Notes: generated by a model from the letters alone, not told the origin. A DNA stretch of 64,000 bases from Corydoras sp. C115 (GCA_019802505.1 JAFMOC010000191.1:62001-126000); one strand, 5' to 3'; positions 40,396 to 52,128 are shown, numbered from the stretch's first letter. Numbers and translations are program-made.

Positions 40396-40640
40396 GTGAT
40401 CAGTACAACTACCACCACTACAGTTACTACTACAATCATAACTATTACTATCACTAGTGTTATTCTCATCAGTACCATCACTGCTCCCAATACTCACAAT
40501 ATTAATACTACCATTATCAACACTGCTATTATTACAACCACAATTAAAACTACCGCTTTTATCACAGTCACAACTACTAGTCACCTTTATTATAACTGTT
40601 AAAAGTACTGTTTGTTTTAATACTGCAGTAATATTATTAC
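40396..40640. repeat. cryptic triplet-rich region (ACY/ATY)
   Basis: A long, imperfect run of triplets such as ACT, ACC, ACA, ATT and ATC. It produces threonine/isoleucine, leucine or serine/asparagine frames in several phases on both strands. Looks like a decayed trinucleotide satellite, not a gene. Confidence 0.7.
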
Positions 40641-42549
40641 TGCAACCTGTTCCTCGTGCTGTCTGCAGCTGCATCTCATATAGTGTTGGTCAGCTTGCAG
40701 TATACTCCATGATATATAATTTGATGATGCCATCTACAAAAACAACATTTTTTTTGTCATACTGCTCGCTCCATGATGACAAGCCACCCATAAAGATGAC
40801 TGAAGGCCCGACAGATGATAAAACTATATGGTGAGCATAAATAAAACTACAATTATCACGACTGAAAATAATAAGCTTAATAATAACGACAAGCCTGTTT
40901 CTGTTTTTTGTTGTTAATCCGAGGCCTCCATTCAACAACGAATCCTAAGAATGAGACAGAGATCTAGACACACAGACTGACAGGCTGTGATATGCGTCTG
41001 CCCTCAGGACAGACAGAAGGAAACGCAAACCAAAACCCAGGAATCAGACGTATACTTCAATAAAGCCTGCGAACGCAGCCTGCATTTCAAACGTAGCTTC
41101 TCCAGGCCTTCCTGTTTCTTAATGTAACCGGATTCGGGGCAGACCAACAGATGCAGCCAAACCCCTCCTCTGGCTCATTATAAGTAATGAGGTGCTACGC
41201 CGCAGCTCTGACCCGGCACACTGCTCTGTTTTCTACAACAACGCAGCCACTCACTCTCATGCAGCCTGACGTGTAATATATTATCTACCCAACAGTTCTC
41301 TCCATATGCTCCAGCCGTGCCACGTCTGAAACAGGCAGAGGTGGTGGGTTTGTGGTGTATGGCAACCTGAATTTGGTTTTGAAAACAGTAGGGGACGGGG
41401 GGAAAAAAGGTGGGTACTTGTTAAACTAACAAAGAAACTGCTTTTCCTGAATATCTGATCTGATCTGTGAGAATGGTGTCCAGCTGAAGCAGCTTCAGTG
41501 CTTGTTTTTATTTAAACCTAGTGAGTCAGTTGTACCACTATAAAGCAGCTATGGCGTTAAATTGGCAGCGTTTAAAACGCCTGCTTTTGTATGACTCACG
41601 TCTTTTATATTTTCATGAAGATCGTCGTCATGCGATAGGAATGAGGCGTAACTGGGGCCAACTGGTTATGAATATGGGTACAGTAACGGAACAGACGAAG
41701 CTCATTGGAAGAAATGAAGGGAAAAAGAAACAAAAGCACGCTACAGTGTTCTCGAATGTAAAATCCCAAACTGCACCATATTGTGCCTAATAAAGATAAT
41801 TATAAATAATTAATAAGTAAATAAGCTAATTTTAAATAAATACAGTTCTAATAAATCTACTTTAGCTACTGAGCACATAAAAAAGGTCCACTTGCTACAC
41901 ATTTTTTGTTTGCTTTGTTTTTACAGGAAAAACCCAGGTTTATTTGTGTGTATATGAGGGGCCAAAGATTTTACTTTGATTTTTACCAAATAATTTAATA
42001 TTTTGTGTTAATATTCAGACAAGCCCAGCGTTGTCTTTTCTCAATACGAAATTTTTAAACTGCACATAGTTTTTTTTAATTATTGGTAAAGTTAAATATT
42101 TTAATAATTGTATAACCGTGATTATTTATTTGACAATAATCGTGCAATTAATATTTGTAATCTTCTCATGCCTACTACATAGCAAGCTGTAAGCCTGAAC
42201 AGGTAGTATGTCTGAATGCACAGTAGGCATCGAGTAATGGAGTAATGGGTAGAAATGCAATGAAATGTCTGTATTATTATCAGACACTAAAGCAAAATCT
42301 TTGTATTCACTAGTTTGGTCATGTCTTTTTGTTGACCTTGCTCGGTTTCCTCCTCTGTTCACCTGGATTGAGTTTCACAGAATGACTCACTCTAGTGCTC
42401 CATCAGCACTAAGACCAAACAGGAATTGAGCCTTCAGGCTAATGTTCTCGCAGCTATTATAAATCAAAGACCTAAGCACTGAAAATGACTTGTATTCCAA
42501 ACTCATTAGGGCCCCACACAAGATAAACTGGTGTACAGCTGCAGCCGAT

Positions 42550-43085
42550 TGCATCATGGCATTTCAAGTCGGCCTTTAATCAATAGAGCTCGTTGTCTTC
42601 CTCCTGATTTTGACGAAGTCCCGCTAACTGAACGGCGCTTGTGGATTATCTCATGAGTGATACCGCAGACTGACGAGGTTTGGACGGATTTTCAGAAGGT
42701 AATCTGTGTATGAATGGCTCAGCTTGGACGATGCAGCCTGCAGCCGTGCACCAGAGCTGGGACTCTTCCGTACGAACGGACAGACGGACGATGATTAATG
42801 AGAACGGCATGTGATTGGTTGAGATTCCAATCGTGTTTTCACACCTCTATTTGAGGACCTGTCAAAATGGCACAGATCTGCATCTACATTCCCCCCCCGA
42901 GCTAACGAGCGAAGGTTCGACAACAGGTGGCTAAATCGACCAGATGAGGAAAAAAAAATCAGGAAACTAAGCTCTGCTCAAGCAGCAGACAGAGCGCTAG
43001 CCCACGGTGAGGAGCACGGCGTGCCACCTGCATTACCGCCATTCCTTATGGCTTCATCATCTTTCACCTCTAACGACCTGCGACA
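42550..43085. promoter_or_regulatory. candidate conserved non-coding block
   Basis: Unique, CpG-keeping sequence (AACGGCGCTTGTGGATTATC near 42630, GGAGCACGGCGTGCCACC near 43010). No exon signature. Confidence 0.28.
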
Positions 43086-43149
43086 GCTACAGAAACATAG
43101 AATTAAGCATCTAGCCATTCATTTTGGAAAACCATAAGCTTCCACCACT

Positions 43150-43430
43150 AAGAAAATAGTTTGGGGAAGTACATTCCTCGTTCTGTGATGACTGTGCCAC
43201 AGTGCATCACTGGATGAGTCTCATGTAAAGGAACATGACTGACCCACAGAGAGGCTTAAACTCAACTAAACAACCACATTGGGATGAACCAAAGGAGACC
43301 ATCAACCAGACACTCACAGATGGATAAAACAAATGGATAAAACGCAAAATATCCCAAGGAATGCTTCAAAATCTTGTAACAAGACAACAAAATACGAATT
43401 GCCCCACTGTCCCAATACATTTATTTATCT
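43150..43430 (+). mobile_element. Tc1-like transposon remnant, plus strand
   Basis: TAGTTTGGGGAAGTACATTC, GACTGTGCCACAGTGCATCA, TTGGGATGAACC, CTTCAAAATCTTG and CCCACTGTCCCAATACATTT follow the order of the 3' part of a Tc1-like element in sense orientation, including the terminal-repeat-like end. The frame is broken. Confidence 0.72.
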
Positions 43431-43559
43431 AGAGCATGTTGTGTGAGTAATAGTGTTTTTATCCTCCTCTCATAACCCTGTTTAAGCTCCTCTGTGTAAA
43501 AGCCTTTGCTCTGTGGTATTAAAACATTTTCTTTTTATTAAACACTCGGGTGAAACTGA

Positions 43560-43800
43560 ATGCCACGAATAACGACAAGGAAAAGTGGGACCCTGATATC
43601 ATTATCCCATAAAGCATTTTATCTTCTGTTTGTTTTCTCTCCGCCGCTTCATCCGTTTAGGTTTTCATGCAACTTTTATTTCATTTTCAAACGAGTCCCC
43701 CCCGGCGCTGACCCCGAGCGACTAATTTAGAGCAATCATATCTTCAGTTGGTGGGCTTTTAGATCCAAAGGGAATTTCTGTGCCTGCAGTCAGTAAAATC
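43560..43800. promoter_or_regulatory. candidate conserved non-coding block
   Basis: Unique sequence with ATTTCATTTTCAAACGAG and CGACTAATTTAGAGCAATC words and retained CpGs. Texture only. Confidence 0.28.
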
Positions 43801-44104
43801 TTTAACATTATTTATGTCCTAGACACCACAAATATGCAACACGCCGGGTTTTTAATCTGCTCAGCTGAAGCACTGTGAGCAGTAAACTCTAATGTTAATA
43901 GAGGACATCAGATGAGAAGTGAAAAGGCTCTTATGACTCTTTTATGATTTAAGTCTGCCTGCTTTGGGATCTGAGGATTTAAAGATCTAATAGTTTCATC
44001 ATACCTCTGTGTCTGAATGTTTAAACCAGCAGAACTCAAGCTGCACAGCTTAATGGAGTTTCCAGACCATATTCACACGCACTGCGTGGATAAAGTACTA
44101 AAGT

Positions 44105-44425
44105 TATGATCCACAAGTCATGTGGTAACAGTTTAGGGAAGGCCTTTTTTCTGCTCCAGCATGCCTATGCGCCAGTGCATAAAATAAAATCCATAGTTTG
44201 GTGAAGAGCCCTAACCTATTAGACATATTTGAGATGAACTAGAACAAAGACTTTGAGCCAGGCCCTCCTGTTTATCATCAGTGTCTGACCTCTAACGTTC
44301 TTATGGATAACAGGTCAAAGACTCCAACAGACCGGCTCAAAAATCTAGAGGAAAGAATTTACAGAAGACTAGAAGTTGGTTTAGCTGCAAAGTGGATCGA
44401 TTTAAAATAGGATGTAACAAAACCT
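44105..44425 (+). mobile_element. Tc1-like transposon remnant, plus strand
   Basis: AACAGTTTAGGGAAGGCC, CAGCATGCCTATGCGCCAGT, GATGAACTAGAAC, CATCAGTGTCTGACCTCTAA and TTTAGCTGCAAAG in family order. These correspond to the C-terminal part of the transposase, with stops and deletions. Confidence 0.75.
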
Positions 44426-45600
44426 TGTTTTAAATAGTTTTAGGAATTAAATACATTTTTTCTACTAAATTTTCTGTGTCTAGAAACACCCCCACCACTA
44501 CTGTGGTTACTAGGAGGGTACTGAAAGAACTCTCTACATATGTGAAAACACAGAATATACATGAATTGGCAATAAGCAGCAAAATCACAGCCTTCCCTCT
44601 TCAACCACAGTTAATTTTTCTGAAGAAGTGTTGAGTGTTACCTGGTTAATTCTGAGAGTATGAGCACATGGTTTTTACATGAAAACTCCTGATTCCATTG
44701 TGCTCGGGTCCCGTTTAATCAGGGGTCACGGTTAACACGAACAATTCTCCTTAAGCCCAGATTCAGACCTGGTTGTACAAATAATTAGCAGTCTAACAAA
44801 ATGTCTTCACTTTGTGCTCATTATTTAAACATCAGTGAATAATCAGTCCAACAACCTGTCAGTATGAAAACAGCGGTATCGCATGGATTGCAACTCACAA
44901 AGCTCAGTGCTGTGAAATAATCCTCTTCATTTTTACATATTTAATAATGTATAAAGCCCAGCACAAGAGCAGGGCAGTGTTTAAAACCAATTTATCTTAT
45001 AGCATATTCATTAGAACAAGAACAAACAGGAACACAGACCCGTTTGGTGAACGTCTACTGACCCTGTATATACAATGGCGGTATTATGTAAGGTGTAGGA
45101 GACCTGGTATTGCACTGGGAGTTTGCTCAGTGGTGCACTGTTCATAAATAAGCAGCAGTATTAAGTGCCACTACCTTCAGTTCATGGGGGTCTGACTTTA
45201 TGGGGACAATTAGAGCCAGCAGGCCGAGACAGAAATTCCATATGAGTCACTATGCTGGAAAATTGCTCACACAGTGGGATACAAAATAATAACCCGGTTT
45301 ATAATTCATTCAATGGAACTTCAGGATGACTGACAGGGTTCTGCTATAAACATCAGAGATAGAAAGGCTTCAGATGTTAAACCTATTATTATTATTATTT
45401 ATGTAAGAACCACTATTAATTATATAACCTTATAATAATTGTAGTCTCCCATTTAATAAAGAGTGTTAAGGGTTATGAGTTCTACATATGGTTCTAAAAG
45501 GGTCAGCTAGGGGTTTAGGGGGAAAAAAAAGAATAATGACCAGTGATTTAATACTTATTATGAGTATATTTAATGAGTCAAGTGTCATTACTGCCAATAT

Positions 45601-45937
45601 ACACTCACAGGACACTTTATTAAGTAAACCTCCTTATTTTTTCCCTGACTGTTCATTTTAATGGTTCCACTTATGAAACAGAAGCACTATGAAGTTCTAG
45701 AGTTACAGACTATAGTTTATCTGTTTCACTACATACTTTGTAAAACTGTATACCGCATACTCGGCGGGACGATACCTACAGGACGTTGTTCATGGGACGC
45801 TGCCTACAAACGGACACTGCTATTCTGCATCTGATCCAATCAACACAACACACACTGACACACCACCACCACCACATCAGTGTAACTGCAGTGCTGAGAA
45901 TCATCCATCACCCCAAACAATACCTGCTCTGTGGTCA
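45601..45937. repeat. fold-back interspersed repeat, near full length
   Basis: Starts ACACTCACAGGACACTTTATT, passes through CTAGAGTTACAGACTATAG, then CACCACCACCACATCAGTG, CTGCAGTGCTGAGAATCATC and AATACCTGCTCTGTGGTC. Minus half then plus half. Confidence 0.72.
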
Positions 45938-46440
45938 TTAAATAACACAACGTTCAGAGTAAGAGGTGTAACTAATAAATTGCTTGATGACTTATCACCA
46001 CCACAGCTCAGGACGTCTGTTCTTATCACACAGGCTGTTATCAGTGTCATCACTCTGAGAATGCTTACAGATGTCCATGAAGTGTTTACTTCCTTCAGCC
46101 CATAAATCATTTCTCACGCAGCCTTGATTAACGCATGCACGCCATTCACCACGTCTTCGTTCATACGCTCAGCCTCGCAACTTTCACAATCTCGATTGTT
46201 GAAAGAATGAACAGTGAAAGAATAATTTCTCTAATGTCTATAAGAACCATTTAGATGATTCACAGTAAAGAAACGCAGCCCTCCAACAGCTCAAGGACTA
46301 ATTACCAGCACCCCCCCCCCAACCCCAGAGATGTGCTTAAAGGGCCAGAACACAGTGTTTTAAAAAGGTACATCCAAAAATCATTAAAATTACTAGTTCA
46401 CACAAATGTAATTCAATGTAATTTGCAAAAATGAACATTT

Positions 46441-46492
46441 ATAAAACATAAAAAAATAATAAAAAAAATAAATAAATAAATAAAAAAAACAG
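46441..46492. repeat. A-rich (AAAT)n stretch
   Basis: Short tandem AAAT units in poly-A-like sequence. Confidence 0.85.
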
Positions 46493-46582
46493 AAATACAG
46501 TGCATCACACAACAAACAATACAATTAATAGATGTTAGCAGTTGGAAAGTAACGTACATACACTATAAGGACAATAGAATTA

Positions 46583-46601
46583 CTATTATTAATAAATTCA
46601 G

Positions 46602-46660
<59 letters not shown>

Positions 46661-46680
46661 CTGAATTTACTAATAATAAG
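46583..46680. repeat. (TA)n tract between inverted arms
   Basis: The left arm (46583-46603, ending AAATTCAGTT) and right arm (46659-46680, starting AACTGAATTT) pair over about 20 of 21 bases with one mismatch and one extra base, around about 55 bp of TA. The whole can fold into one long hairpin. Confidence 0.9.
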
Positions 46681-46724
46681 ATGCAAATACTAATTCTAAT
46701 ACTTTTTTGTGTATTCTTCTTACA

Positions 46725-46945
46725 CCCCTGTTCTCTGTTGGTCAGGACAGGTAATAATTTGGGTGGTGTATTGTTTATTGCCAGTTGTGCAGTGTCACTG
46801 CAGGGTTAGGAATAATGCAACAATCAAATAATACCTGCTCTGTGGTTCTACTTTTGGGGTCCTGACCATTAGAGAACAGAGAAACCAGAAAAGTGAACAG
46901 TTACAGAAAGTGAAGCTGAGAACATGGATAATAAGTGGAGCAGAA
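46725..46945. repeat. fold-back interspersed repeat, short inverted copy
   Basis: GGTCAGGACAGGTAATAATT with GGGTGGTGTATTG (minus half) is followed by CAGTGTCACTGCAGGG, AATAATACCTGCTCTGTGG and GGTCCTGACCATTAGAGAAC (plus half). The two halves are complementary. Confidence 0.75.
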
Positions 46946-47284
46946 ATGGGGGCGTGTCCAAATTTGGAATAATATAAACTTAACGTCACCTACGAACTGC
47001 GAGCTAAAACATATAATAATATAGTATGAGTGTCAGAGCTGACGAACCCTCTACTGAAGAGAATGTTTGTAGAAATAAGTGAAAGCTGTTCCCATCTGAA
47101 GGTTTAACTTTACGGTGTAATTAAATGTCACGTAGGTGGCGCGCGCACCTGTCCCAATACCTTTGACCAGTGAAGCAGCACTTAAGTTAATATATTAAGT
47201 TTTTATTAAGTTACTCTACATGACAACATTTCTAACAGCATTTCTAACACGACAAACGAGGTTAAAAGCTTTAATTGAACTCAC

Positions 47285-47383
47285 CGAGTCTTCAGCTTGT
47301 GAACAAACGGAGCGTCGGCTTTCAGGTGGAACGCCGTTACTCTCCGCCGTTACGTAACTCTTCTGCTGATTTAACTTCGACGC
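47285..47383 (-). other. possible internal exon of an unidentified minus-strand transcript
   Basis: On the minus strand TTTTTGACAG|GCGTCG and GACTCG|GTGAGT bracket 99 bp that are open in one frame (33 codons, starting ASKLNQQKSYV) and closed in the other two. A strong donor (ACGA|GTAAGT, exon end at 47637) lies about 250 bp upstream in a CpG-richer patch that could be a first exon. No ATG or recognisable family; no further exons found. Could be a 5' UTR, a long non-coding RNA, or chance. Confidence 0.25.
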
Positions 47384-47639
47384 CTGTCAAAAATATGTTC
47401 ATAAATGAAGCCAAAACCAAAGTCTACATACATTTATATAAACATTTAATATAAATAAATGTATTTCGCAAACATTCGTTGAACCATTTTTAGCAGCTAG
47501 CCGAACTCGCTCAGTTTGAATTAAGCGTTTGCCAATTAGCGTTTGAACGAGCAGGTAAGCCGTTAGTTTCTCACTGTATTGCAGTATTCATGTTTGTGTG
47601 TTTAATGTTTTACGGAATTATAATTATTAAACTTACTCG

Positions 47640-47815
47640 TCGTTTTTTCGTCGTTTTTCGTTTTTTTTTTCAAATTAACCGCGGCGTTCCCGACGCTCGT
47701 CACGCGAGCACGAGGCGAATCAGTGGGTTCGGTTCGGAATCGACTCCGTACAATAAGAGGGACGATTCGTTGAAGCAATGAGTCGTCTTACAATCGACTC
47801 TTAGAATCGAACACC
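47640..47815. other. CpG-rich patch with repeated GAATCGACTC-type words
   Basis: Stands out from its AT-rich surroundings. GGAATCGACTCCG, CAATCGACTCTTAG and ACGATTCGTTG recur within 80 bp. Either a small promoter or the end of an unrecognised transposon. Confidence 0.35.
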
Positions 47816-48014
47816 GTAGGTTCTATAGCTGTTCAAGTTCAAATGTTTAATTTTGTTATTCTAACAACATCCAGCGTACAGAATACAGAGGAACTAAACA
47901 AAACAAAATAACGGTAACACAAAAACAATAGACAGAACAATAAACCTGAGTGAGGGGAGGGAACAGTGCAGGGGACACACTGGTGTGAGCTGCAAGGTGC
48001 AGAAATATGTACAA

Positions 48015-48357
48015 GTTTATCCATCCATCCATTATCTACCGCTTTATCCTCTGTTAGGGTCGCGGTGGGGTTCCCCATGCCCATCCAGGGGAGAACGTCC
48101 CGGGCGCTGGGCAGATACATCCAGGACAGGGCGCCAATCTATCACTGGACACACACACTCACTCACACACACACACTCTATATGGGGCAATTTGGAGAAC
48201 TCAATTGACTTGATCCATGTTTTTGGACTGTGGGAGGAAACCGGAGAACCCGGAGGAAACCCACGCGGGCACGGGGAGAACATGGAAACTCCACCCGGAT
48301 GGGGATTTGAACCGGGAATCCCTAACACTGAGAGGAGAACATGCCAACCACTAAGCC
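48015..48357 (-). mobile_element. tRNA-headed fish SINE, minus strand, head end cut
   Basis: From a CCATCCATCCATTATC tail through the conserved body to AACCACTAAGCCC, where the final head bases are lost. No clear flanking direct repeat. The 144-codon and 107-codon frames across it are repeat-derived. Confidence 0.88.
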
Positions 48358-48503
48358 CTATCTCCAAATTTAAAAAAATAAAATGTCAGCAGTGTATTTT
48401 CAGCAGCTATTGTCTATAAATGTAAAAATGTATACAGTGTATTGGCATTAGTGACATTTTTGACAATAATGCACACTTCTTACTGGTGCATTATTCCTAT
48501 CCC

Positions 48504-48762
48504 GGCAGTGTCACTGAGGTGTTCAAATGAAAATGCAGCAGTACTGCTGCACTAAAACCCCCTCACTGCATCAGTGTCACTGCAGAACTGATGATAAACA
48601 ATCCACCACCGTAATAATACCTGTTCTGTGATGCTCCTGAACAAGAGAACAGAGAACCAACAGGGGACTAAAAAAACAAAGAACACAGATGGACTACAGT
48701 CTGCAATTATAAAACTACAAAGTCCATCTAAAACTACAAAGTCCATCTATATGATATGACTA
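48504..48762 (+). repeat. fold-back interspersed repeat, plus half
   Basis: GCAGTGTCACTGAGGTG, CATCAGTGTCACTGCAG, AATAATACCTGTTCTGTG and ATGGACTACAGTCTGCAAT. It also contains a small tandem copy of ACTACAAAGTCCATCTA (48712-48750). Confidence 0.72.
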
Positions 48763-48793
48763 TGACCTATGACTAGTTTTGTGGATCATATAT

Positions 48794-49139
48794 TCATTCA
48801 TTCATTATCTCCTGCTTTATCCTCTATTAGGGTCGCGGTGGGATTCCCCATGCCCATCCAGGGGAGAACATCTCGGGCGCTGGGCAGATACACCCAGGAC
48901 AGGGCGCCAATCTATCGCTGGGCACACACTCACTCACACACACACACTCTATATGGGGCAATTTTGAGAATTCAATTGACTTGATCCATGTTTTTGGACT
49001 GTGGGAGGAAACCGGAGAACCCGGAGGAAACCCACGCAGACACGAGGAGAACATGGAAACTCCACCCAGATGGGGATTCGAACCGGGAATCCCTAGTGCT
49101 GAGAGGCGAACGTGCCGACCACTAAGCCACCGTGCCGCC
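48794..49139 (-). mobile_element. tRNA-headed fish SINE, full length, minus strand
   Basis: A complete copy from ATTCATTCATTATC tail to GCCACCGTGCCGCC head, flanked by the 12-bp direct repeat TGGATCATATAT (48782-48793 and 49140-49151). Both RNA polymerase III boxes can be read on the minus strand. Confidence 0.93.
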
Positions 49140-49224
49140 TGGATCATATATATATATATATTTATTTTTTGGGAGAACATGTGACATTAAAGCTCTGGCT
49201 ACATTGAAACCCTGTGTAACAGGT

Positions 49225-49237
49225 GGGGGGGGGGGGG
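49225..49237. repeat. poly-G (13)
   Basis: Homopolymer run. Confidence 0.95.
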
Positions 49238-50199
49238 TAAAGAAGGAAGCAGAGCGTCCAGCTGTACCTGTGGTTTCAGGTCACGTCCTCCTCCATCTGT
49301 CATCTCCGGCTCCCTCTGTGCCTCACCACCTGAAGTCTGCACTAGCCAGGAGGCATTAGCTGCTAGGGGACAGAACCTATCCCTGCACCGTCCATCCGTC
49401 CTCCATCCCCCCTCCACCTGGTCTCCACACCTTTCTTCTGCTTACAAGAAGGCAGATATCAGAGACGTAGCCCTTTCCTCTCTGAAATGGAGGGAGATGT
49501 GTTAAAGACGTGCATTATCTTAAGATCTCGTTTCTATTTAGAGTATCCTGAGCCACAAGATGTTTTATTTTTAAGTTAAATGCCTGGGTTTTCTCTAGGA
49601 TCTCTCTACAGGCATCTATTTTTTTTGTTTAAAACATGAATTTAAGGTGTAAAGACACACCTCTCAGAATCTTAATCTCTGAGTTCTGGTGTAGAACGTC
49701 ATGTTTAAACAGAGAGCATGGGGAAGGCTCTTTTTTATTATAGCAAAACACAGTGCGCAATGTTTGAAGACATTCGGAGCCCTGATGTTCCCCTCAAACG
49801 TATCGGTAATGAATTAGAACGCTGACGGCAAAGCAGGTGCTTTAATCCAACAGTGGAACAGTGCAGTCTGACCTCACGATGCTCTTTTGAGACACTCCAT
49901 CTCCACAAACAGACTCCAGAATCATGTAGAAAGCCTCGCCACATGAGTGGAATGATTATAGGCGTAAAAGGCGATCGATTCAGCAGTGGGTGCGATGTGT
50001 GGGTGTCTTTTGTTTGGCGTCCAATTAGAAAACTTTATACAGTTTGTCTCAAGTGACTTAATAAATAATCCAGGTCTGTGAACAGAATTTCAAAGGCAAA
50101 ACCCAAAGGTACTGTGATGATTTTCTGCCACCCACTTATATAAACTGTAGCATAAAACCCTCCTCGCTGCTTCATTACTATTCCTAAAACATGTCCTGG

Positions 50200-50950
50200 T
50201 TGTGACCTTAAAAAAACGAGGACGGCTGCCGCCGCTGCTGCTGGATCATAATTAAGTACGACGGGGCTGTGAAAGCTGGCGGCATTGTGCTGGGAGCTGG
50301 AAGGTTATGAGTTCAGAACCCAGCAGAGTGCGACTCAGACAGGCCTCCGTACCGCAGCATATGTTCGGCTGTCTACCGCCTTTGTTTAGCTCTGATTAAA
50401 GGGGAGCGTCCGGATGCGAAAGCTTATCGTTTTCGTTCCACTGCGTAGGAAATGCAAATAAATGCGGCCGCCCACCTCAGCTCGCGGGAAAGAGAAAGGT
50501 GTTTTGAACCAAACAGGGATGCGGGTGACACGGAAGCGCGCGATGAGTTTCATTAGTAATCTTTTGTTCTCAAATAACATTCATTATTGTAAGTCGGGGA
50601 AGCAGGCAGGGCGAGCTGATGAATATTTCATCTGTTTGATCGTAGCTCCCCGTCTCCCGGTGCCACAAGCCTAATTCAAATTACACCAGTCTGGAAGAAA
50701 TCGATCCGGCGAAGAAACATCATTTCGGAGTTTTGCCATAAAGCTCCTCCTAGCAATGTAATTATAGTCTGTGGAGGCATTTGTTTCTTGCTTGTAGATA
50801 GGCCCTCTTAAACATGGTAATTGCATTGCCTGGGCGCTGCGGCAGAGCATTTGAAACAACGCAACGAGTGCACAGGGAGCCATTAGAGCCGGGGCCGTGC
50901 GAGATGGATGGAACGGTGCAGTGACCCCAGCCACAACTCCATCTCAGGAA
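50200..50950. promoter_or_regulatory. candidate conserved non-coding block
   Basis: Unique sequence with an octamer-type ATGCAAAT (50452-50459), a Sox-type CCTTTGTTT (50379-50387), several TAATTA or ATTA words (GGATCATAATTAAG near 50243; GCAATGTAATTATAG near 50754) and kept CpGs. No exon signature. I consider it one of the strongest enhancer-like blocks here. Confidence 0.4.
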
Positions 50951-51372
50951 AGGCAGCGTTTATTCACATGCGTGTCCCACGTCGTGTTCGTCCGCAGGCT
51001 GATGGATAACGGTGCAGGCGTTTGCTCATGGCTGCAGCACATGTTTATGGCCATCACTAATAATAAAATGATTTCTGCCGCTTCACTTAAAGGTCTTTTC
51101 CTGGAACGCAGGGCCGTCACTGCTGCCAAGAGGGAAGCAGATCCTGTGATACTAGATCTTGGGGGGTATGTGGTTTAAACAGAGAGCATATATTTAAATC
51201 TCAACTCGTCATTTCTGAATTAAAAAAAGCTTCCATGAGGATTTGTGGACATGTTGATCATACACAGGCCATGATGTCCTCTCAGCTGACACGCCAACTC
51301 AGCAGACTGGTTTGCAGGAGACATTCTGATAAAGTAAGTCTTCTGGTCTGGGTCTTCTGGCTGATATCATAC

Positions 51373-52128
51373 AGTCGCCGGCCACTTTATTAGATCCACC
51401 TCCTCGTTAACATTTATTGTCCACATTATCAACTTCACTTACCAATTAGATGCATGTTGTAGTTCTGCATTTACAGAGTGTAGTTCATCAGTTTCTCCAC
51501 GTATTTTACCAGTTACCTTTATTCTGGTCCCGATGGTCAGGTCAGGTGGTGGATGATGACACTGCTGTGATGGTGGTGCATGCTGTAGTGAAATAATCCA
51601 CTGACTAATAAAGTTAGACCACTAGAGATGAGACTATTAATCGTGATTAAAAACGTTATGATTAATTTACCGTATGAGCGACTTGAAATCGTCACGACGA
51701 CATTCTGAAGAAAAACAGGTTTAGAAACAAAAATAAAGTTCCACTTGCAGCACACTCGTCTGTCCACTCATCTGTCCTTATAGAAAAATGAGGTTTTCTT
51801 TGAAATTGATATAAAATGTATTCTGAGAGACCCAAGAGCACTGATGAAGGATTAGAGGAAGACCAGGCACAATCAGCTGAGTGAGCTGCTGTGTGATGTT
51901 ACTGTTTAGGTTTATAAGCCGGAGCAATAAGGTGGATGCGGTGTAACAGAGTGTACAGTGAAAGGACACAGGGTTTAAACACGCACCACCACCATCACAT
52001 TACTGTCACTGCTCTGCTGGGGATACACTCCATGTCGGTTCTCATAATTAGAGAACAGAGTAAAGGAGAGAGAGAGATGGACCACATTCTGCAACTGTAG
52101 AACTACAACGTGCTTCTGTGTGATAAGT
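51373..52128. repeat. fold-back interspersed repeat, full length (about 750 bp)
   Basis: Starts CGCCGGCCACTTTATTAGAT, runs through minus-half words (GTAGTTCTGCATTTACAGAG, GGTCAGGTGGTGGATG), an unrelated AT-rich stretch (about 51605-51790, perhaps a later insertion), the centre (ACTGATGAAGGATTAGAGGA, ACAGTGAAAGGACACAGGG), and plus-half words (CACCACCACCATCACATTAC, GTAGAACTACAACGTGCTTC). The most complete copy in the window. Confidence 0.72.

Noticed and set aside
48044..48367. Recurring protein-like frame (MFSPCPRGFPPGSPVSSHSP type) seen at 35.1, 48.0, 48.8, 61.6 and 62.0 kb
   Set aside because: Every copy coincides with a SINE on its sense strand, so the shared sequence is repeat DNA and not a gene family.
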